DNA of 64,000 bases from Liriodendron chinense. Its lineage: Eukaryota > Streptophyta > Magnoliopsida > Magnoliales > Magnoliaceae. Location of the stretch: assembly GCA_003013855.2 (NCBI GenBank), contig ML058338.1, positions 248,001 to 312,000 of the forward strand, in the 5' to 3' direction. Position 1 is the first letter of the stretch. Every line of letters starts with the position of its first letter. The notes beneath the pieces were generated by a model. It was not told the origin of the DNA. It saw only the letters and a program-made list of their open reading frames with translations, and did not search any database. The translations under genes and the position numbers were made by a program. Of the stretch, positions 58,155 through 64,000 are shown piece by piece.

Positions 58155-58525
58155 AATTTAGCTACACCCACGAGTAAGCTACGCTAGCTACACCGGTTGT
58201 ACCAATGATCCATCATGATGCATTTGTTGTATCCACGCCGTCCATCCATTTACCGAGATCATTTTATGGCATGATACTAAAAATCAGGCAGATTCAAAGC
58301 TTAAGTAGACCTAGAATCGAAAATAGTGGGAATTAAACACCAACCATTAAAAAATTCTTGGGGGCCACCTGAGCTTCTGATCTGCCTCATTTTTGGTATC
58401 ATGCCCTAAAATGATCTCTCCAAATGAATGGACGGAGTGGATACAACACATACATCATGGTGGGGTCATTACTACACCCGCTGTAGCTAGCGTAGCTAAC
58501 TCGTGGGTGTAGCAAAAATTTTCTC
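58155..58525. mobile_element. MITE F, 'gctacacccacgag' ends
   Basis: 'ttagctacacccacgagtaa' + 'gctacgctagctacacc' on the left; 'gtagctagcgtagctaactc' + 'gtgggtgtagcaaa' inverted on the right. The core is shorter than other members. 58526-58870 continues with the right half of another member. Confidence 0.82.
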
Positions 58526-58899
58526 GTCAGGAAACAGTGGGGATTGAACGCTTACCGTTGAAAGCTTCTTGGGGGCTATAAAAGTGTTGGATCAAGATGA
58601 TATTTGTGTTTTCCTTTCATCTACGTCTGTGTGATCTTATGAACAGGTTGGATGATAAATAAACATCAATGTGGGCCCTAGGAAGGATTCAACAGTGAAC
58701 ATCATTCTTCCCACTGTTTCCTATAGTGTGGTCCACGTGACATTTGGATCTGCCTTATTTTTAGGATAATACCCTAAAAGTATCTGGAAAACTGGATGTA
58801 TGGTGTTGATAAAACACATACATCATGGTGGGGCCCACAGAGCTTTCACACCAGCTAGCTGCCTGGTGTTCGGGTCACTAGCCAAACCGCGTCCGCACA

Positions 58900-59470
58900 T
58901 CTTTAGCCGATCCCCTTCCGTAACACCTCTTTGGGCGCAGATTTCCAGCGAAAGCCTTGCATTTTGGGAGCTGCACTCGGAACCAAGGTGGGGCCCACAG
59001 TGATGTTTTTCAATAAATCCACCTCGTCCATCTGTTTTGGGAACTCATTTTAATACATGAAAACAAAAATGAACCGGATCCAAGACTCAAGTGGGCCTCA
59101 CTAAAGGAAAAGGTGGGTAGGTAAATTACTACCATTGAAACCTCCCTGGGTCCACAGTGATGTTTATATGACACCCATACCGTTCATAACGTCACTACTA
59201 CTGGGATGAACAGGAAACACAAATATTATCCTGATTCGAAACACCTGTGGCTCTACAAATATTTCAACTGTGGACGTTCAATCCTCACGTTTTCGGCCCA
59301 CTTGAGTCTTGGATCGGGTTCATTTTTGTTCTCATGTCCTAAAATGAGCTCCCAAAACGGATGGACGGGGTGGATTTATCAAAATAATCACTGTGGGCCC
59401 CACCTTGGTTCGCTGGAAATTCCAAAACGCAAGGGTATCGCTGGAAATCCGCGCCCCCTTTGGAAGGGGG
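58900..59470. mobile_element. MITE G, 'ggcgcagatttccagcgaa' ends
   Basis: 'gggcgcagatttccagcgaa' and 'ccttgcattttggg' on the left; 'ttccaaaacgcaagggtatc' and 'gctggaaatccgcgcccc' inverted on the right, around arms with 'aaggtggggcccacagtgat'. Confidence 0.82.
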
Positions 59471-60390
59471 AGCTAATTAGATGTTACCCTGGTAACACCT
59501 TAGTGGGTGTTACCTCTACCGTGTGGGGCCCATCTCGATGTACTTTTTATATATCTATGCCGTTTATATGTTTTCTAATATCATTTTAGGATATGATCCA
59601 AAACCTTAAGAAGATATAAATCTCAGGTGGACCATACCACTAGAAACAGTGATTATTAACCATTAAAAACGTTTTGTGGGCCACAAAAGTTTTGGATCAA
59701 TCTGATATTTATATTTTCCCTTCATCAAGACGTTATTGACATTATCAAGAGCTTGGATTGCAAATAAACATTACCAAACCTTACCATGGGATCTTTGGTA
59801 TTTTTAATGGTGGGGCACTCAAGCACACTGTTTCCAGTGGTATGGTTCACTTGAGATTTGGATTTGCATAATTTTTGGAACCTTATCATAAAATGGGCTG
59901 TATAATTTTTGGATTTGCATAATGGTTCACTTGTGATGTATGTGTCTTAAATCCACACCATCCAACCATTTTGAAATATCATTTTAGGGTATGATACCAA
60001 AAATGAAGCTGAGTCAAATATTAGGTGGACCACACCATAGAAACAGTCGTGATTGAATCTCTACACCTGAAAACTTCATGGATTTCACCGGAATGTTTAT
60101 TTGCCATTATTTTCCGTCCAACCTATTTGTAAGGTCACAAACACCTAGATGAATAGACCACAAAAATATCATCTTGATCCAAAGCTTTTGTGGCCCCACA
60201 GGAAGTCTTTAATGGTCAATCAGCACTGTTTCCTCTACTATGTCCCATCTGGGACTTAGAATTGCTTCATTTTTTGGAACACGCCCTAAAATGAACATTC
60301 AATATGGATGTACGGCGTGGATGTAGTCACATTCATCAGAGTGGCCCCACGGTCAGGGTTCCCACCCACCAGGATCCGGGTTCTCACCTT
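59470..60390. mobile_element. MITE A3 joined to a further superfamily copy
   Basis: The left end 'gagctaattagatgttaccc' is family A. At about 59905 the right arm is replaced by the left arm of another copy ('ttcacttgtgatgtatgtgtcttaaatcc'), which runs to 'cacggtcagggttcccaccc' at 60365. It is a chimera or nested insertion. Confidence 0.7.
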
Positions 60391-61026
60391 TTTTTGTATA
60401 ATGTCCTAAAATTATCTCACAAAGTGGATGGACCGGTTTAGATTTCTTAAAATATCAATTTTGGTATAATGTCCTAATGTCCTAAAATTGTTAATTTTTT
60501 TTAAATAATACAATTTTATTTTTCAAAATCACATTTTTTAATAAACTTGTCAACTTCCAGAATTCAAAATGTCAAATTTTTTTTATCAAATTTCTCAAAA
60601 ATTTTCAATATACAAAATCCTATTTTATTTTTAAAAATTGTAATTTTTTTTCAATTTTTTTTCACACTAATAAATTTTATTCTATCTTCGCAGTTTTTTT
60701 TTTAAATCTTAATTATTTAAGAATGACAATTTCTTTTTGGTTCTTTGTAAATCCCCTATTTCTATTCAAAATCTCGTTATTTTAAATCTTAATTTTTCTT
60801 AAACATTATTAGTTTTATTACAATTTTTTTTCAAACTTCTTAATTTTTTCTCAAAATCGCAATTCAATACATAAACACTTTTTTTAAAATGTCAATTGTT
60901 TTTTCAACATTTCATTTTCTATCAAATTTCTCAATTTTTTTTACAAAATACAAGATCTAAATTTCTTTTTAAAAATCACAATTTCTATTTTGAAAATATA
61001 TTTTTTCAAACCGATAAATTTTATTC
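60391..61026. repeat. AT-rich low-complexity lead-in
   Basis: Irregular 'tcaaaattttttaattt' motifs related to the 535-bp units that follow but without clear period. Confidence 0.6.
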
Positions 61027-62640
61027 AAAATTCTTGATTTATGTCAAAATGCCAACTTTTTTTAAATCCTTTTAAATCCTAATTTATGTCAAAATTCTTT
61101 CAGATTTTTCGTTCTTTTTTAATCCTAATTATTTTCAAATTTTTTATTTTTTCTACATTTCAATTTTTCTTAAACATTATTAATTTTATTACATTTTTTT
61201 TCAAACTTATAAATTTTATTCAAGATTAACTCAACATTTTTTCAAAATCACAATTTTTTAAACTTTCCGATGTTCGTTTTCAAAATGCCAATTTTTTGAA
61301 AATCTATTTTTTTTTTAGTCAAAATATGTCAATATCTTTCAAACTGCAAAACCTCAATCTTTCTCAAAGTCTACATTATTTCAAACTTATACACTTCATT
61401 CAAACGTCTCAATTTATTTCAAAATGTCAATTTCTTTCAAAATTCTAATTCTTTTTTAAATTTAGAATATTATTTTCAAAATCTCGAATTTTTCCAATTC
61501 CCATTTTTTCTTAAATATTGTTAATTTTTATTAAACTTGTCAACTTTTTTTCTAAAGTTTCAAAATTCTTGATTTATGTCAAAATGCCAACTTTTTTTAA
61601 TTCCTCTTAAATCCTAATTTATGTCAAAATTCTTTTAGATTTTTCGTTCTTTTTTAATCCTAATTATTTTCAAAATTTTGATTTTTTCTACGTTTCAATT
61701 TTTCTTAAACATTATTAATTTTATTACATTTTTTTTCAAACTTATAAATTTTATTCAGGATTAACTCAACATTTTTTCAAAATCACAATTTTTTAAACTT
61801 TCCGATGTTCGTTTTCAAAATGCCAATTTTTTGAAAATCTAATTTTTTTTATTATCAAAATATGTCAATATCTTTCAAACTGCAAAACCTCAATCTTTCT
61901 CAAAGTCTACATTATTTCAAACTTATACACTTCATTCAAACGTCTCAATTTATTTCAAAATGTCAATTTCTTTCAAAATTCTAGTTCTTTTTTAAATTTA
62001 GAACATTATTTTCAAAATCTCGAATTTTTCCAAATCCCATTTTTTCTTAAATATTGTTAATTTTTATTAAACTTGTCAACTTTTTTTCTAAAGTTTCAAA
62101 ATTCTTGATTTATGTCAAAATGCCAACTTTTTTTAATTCCTCTTAAATCCTAATTTATGTCAAAATTCTTTTAGATTTTTCGTTCTTTTTTAATCCTAAT
62201 TATTTTCAAAATTTTGATTTTTTCTACATTTCAATTTTTCTTAAACATTATTAATTTTATTACATTTTTTTCAAACTTATAAATTTTATTCAGGATTAAC
62301 TCAACATTTTTTCAAAATCACAATTTTTTAAACTTTCCGATGTTCGTTTTCAAAATGCCAATTTTTTGAAAATCTAATTTTTTTTATTATCAAAATATGT
62401 CAATATCTTTCAAACTGCAAAACCTCAATCTTTCTCAAAGTCTACATTATTTCAAACTTATACACTTCATTCAAACGTCTCAATTTATTTCAAAATGTCA
62501 ATTTCTTTCAAAATTCTAGTTCTTTTTTAAATTTAGAATATTATTTTCAAAATCTCGAATTTTTCCAAATCCCATTTTTTCTTAAATATTGTTAATTTTT
62601 ATTAAACTTGTCAACTTTTTTTCTAAAAATTCAAAATTTT
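61027..62640. repeat. 535-bp tandem repeat, three copies
   Basis: 'aaaattcttgatttatgtca' begins copies at about 61027, 61562 and 62097; 'aactttccgatgttcgtttt' recurs at 61261, 61796 and 62331. Copies 2 and 3 are nearly identical; copy 1 differs at more sites. Very AT-rich, with no open frame. Confidence 0.92.
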
Positions 62641-62699
62641 TTTTAGACCTATTAAAGAAACAAATTTATTTTAAATGAATTGCGAGGTGTATAATTTTT

Positions 62700-63110
62700 A
62701 ATTTACGACGGACTATATCCGTCGTTAAATTCAAGAAGGTCCGTCGATAAATCCCTACTTCTCGTCTCCGGACGCAGAATTTTACGACGCAGGAAATCTC
62801 CCTTGAATACATTACATTACGACGGATTAGATCCGTCGTAATATTAACGACGGACTATATCCGTCGTTAATTTACAGTTATCGACGGATTCTGGTCCGTC
62901 GTAAAATTTTGTCGATTAAACACATCACAGCCCGAGGTGGTGGTAGTTAGCGACGGACTGTTTTCACATTAACGACGGATGTAATTCGTCGTTAATATTA
63001 ACGACGGATGTAATCCGTCGTTAATATTAACAACGGATATAGTCCGTCGTTAAACCAAGCCATTTTTAACGACGAACGAAGTCCGTCGTTAAACCAAGCG
63101 TTTTTGTGTC
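62700..63110. repeat. CACTA right subterminal repeats
   Basis: About nine 'acgacggatgtaatccgtcg' type palindromes, mirror of the left array. Confidence 0.9.
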
Positions 63111-63138
63111 GTTTTTTCGCTGTTTTGGCGTAGTGGCA

Positions 63139-63560
63139 GGCGGTATGTGGTTGGGTCGTATGGGGGATGGATCGGGGAAGGGGGTTGGTGCAGGATTGTA
63201 TGGGGGCTAGAATCGGGGCTGGGATCAGGGCCTAAGATCGATGGAGGTGGGTTGCAGCAGTAGACGCTTCGTGTACTGCAGCGACGAAGGTGGTGGGTCG
63301 TGGCAGGTGCTGCGTACGCGACGACAATAAAGGGTTGCGGTGGTGGGTTTCAGTAGGAATGGGGTGTCGGTTTTAGATCGGGTGTCTGCCGAACGGGCGC
63401 TGCAACAGCAATGAGATCGGGGGTTAGGGTTTGCTGGATTGCTTGACGATGGCCGGAGAAGAAACAAAAGATGATAAAAGGGGAGTTGGGGTATGTAAGG
63501 GCTCGGATCGGGTACTCCCCCCACCAGGACGCAGCTGGAGACGGACGGATACGTGTCACC
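63139..63560. other. GC-rich host flank
   Basis: G-rich on the plus strand. A 180-codon minus-strand open frame (63767-63225) spans this and the next MITE but is low-complexity and crosses a transposon border, so I do not call a gene. Confidence 0.4.
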
Positions 63561-64000
63561 TCTGCATTGGTGGATAGCAGGTGAAACCCGCAGGGCGCGA
63601 CATGGGTGAAGACCCGGAACCAGCAATGTGACCCTAGGGCTCACCTGGATGTATTCGTTGTATATCCATGCCGTCCATATGTTTCTTCGTATTATTTTAG
63701 GACGAAGTATCAAAAATGAAGCAGATGTAAAGTTTAGGTGGGCCACACCACAGGAAGCAGAGCTCATTGAACACCTACCATTAAAAACTTCTTAGAGTCC
63801 GCTGTAATGCTTATTAACCATCCGATCTGTTGATAAGGTCACGTAGACAGGGAAGAAAGTAAAATACAAAATATCAGGTTGATATAAAACTTTTGTGGCC
63901 CATAAAAGGTTTTTAATGGTCATTAACAAATGTTTCTTATGGTGTGGTCCACCTAAAATTTACATCCATTTTGTTTTTTGTAACATTTCATAAAATAATA
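63561..64000. mobile_element. MITE of family C, cut by window end
   Basis: 'gggtgaagacccggaaccag' and 'tgaccctagggctcacctgg' resemble the left end of MITE C (55885). The arm runs through 'atgccgtccatatgtttctt' to the right edge. Confidence 0.7.

Larger units (their letters stand above)
49111..63135. mobile_element. 14-kb non-autonomous CACTA transposon carrying host exons
   Basis: Left end CACTACGCCAATATCGCAAA. The right end is inverted CACTACGCCAAAACAGCGAA. A 3-bp GCA duplication is at 49108-49110 and 63136-63138. Subterminal arrays of 'cgacggactatatccgtcgt' type occupy 49125-49380 and 62700-63100. No TNPA/TNPD-type transposase is visible. The interior has captured antisense exons (CCT7, LRR, others), GA microsatellites, a run of MITEs and a 535-bp tandem repeat. 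This is the Pack-CACTA arrangement. Confidence 0.9.

Noticed and set aside
63225..63767. 180-codon minus-strand open frame
   Set aside because: It crosses from GC-rich flank into a MITE, is Pro/Ser-rich, and has no recognisable domain. Long frames are expected in such GC-rich DNA.

Overview
The window is nuclear DNA of a flowering plant. It has spliced genes with GT-AG introns, a plant-type LRR/malectin receptor kinase, tRNA-Met-primed LTR retrotransposons, L1 and RTE LINEs, hAT, Harbinger and CACTA transposons, and very many copies of one inverted-repeat MITE superfamily whose ends read like 'gggcccaccatgatgtatg' and 'ccgtccatccattt'. From memory this MITE superfamily is abundant in magnoliids such as Liriodendron, Magnolia and the laurels; that placement is inference.

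Layout. 1-2660 holds an antisense L1-type LINE, followed by a half MITE and a MITE-derived minisatellite. 5029-27504 (+) holds the last eleven exons of one LRR-VIII-2 receptor-like kinase (LRR, malectin, transmembrane, Ser/Thr kinase). They keep one open frame of 666 codons although the introns are packed with an RTE LINE, a hAT transposon, a full-length antisense L1 with RRM and DUF4283 domains, a Ty1-copia 3' end, several MITEs, and a complete TRIM retroelement nested in a Tourist-like MITE. The gene's 5' exons lie left of the window. 28581-33233 is a decayed Ty1-copia element with its 5' LTR. 33.3-38.6 kb is intergenic MITE and hAT-like sequence, including one element with an exact 8-bp target duplication.

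About 38640-40910, next to a 25-N gap, is a block whose bases appear to be in reversed order without complementation. Read as the plain complement from left to right it shows the local MITE end and a clean first exon (signal peptide plus the family's NATTDPSE motif, ending at a GTATGT donor) of a receptor kinase of the same family as the one at 5-27 kb. Read normally on either strand it makes no sense. This is almost certainly a sequence-processing or assembly error, and it changes how that part of the window must be read.

41.6-44.9 kb is a Ty3-gypsy remnant (satellite-rich LTR region, gag). 45074 starts a CACTA-type element end, and downstream lies a PTI1-like kinase gene fragment. 49111-63135 is a 14-kb non-autonomous CACTA transposon, bounded by CACTACGCCAA termini and a 3-bp GCA duplication. 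It carries antisense host exons (chaperonin CCT7, an LRR protein), a run of about eight MITEs and a 535-bp tandem repeat. The right edge is GC-rich sequence and another MITE half.

The only gene that looks intact as far as it is visible is the receptor kinase. Everything else is mobile-element or captured-fragment sequence. No tRNA, rRNA or CRISPR array was seen.
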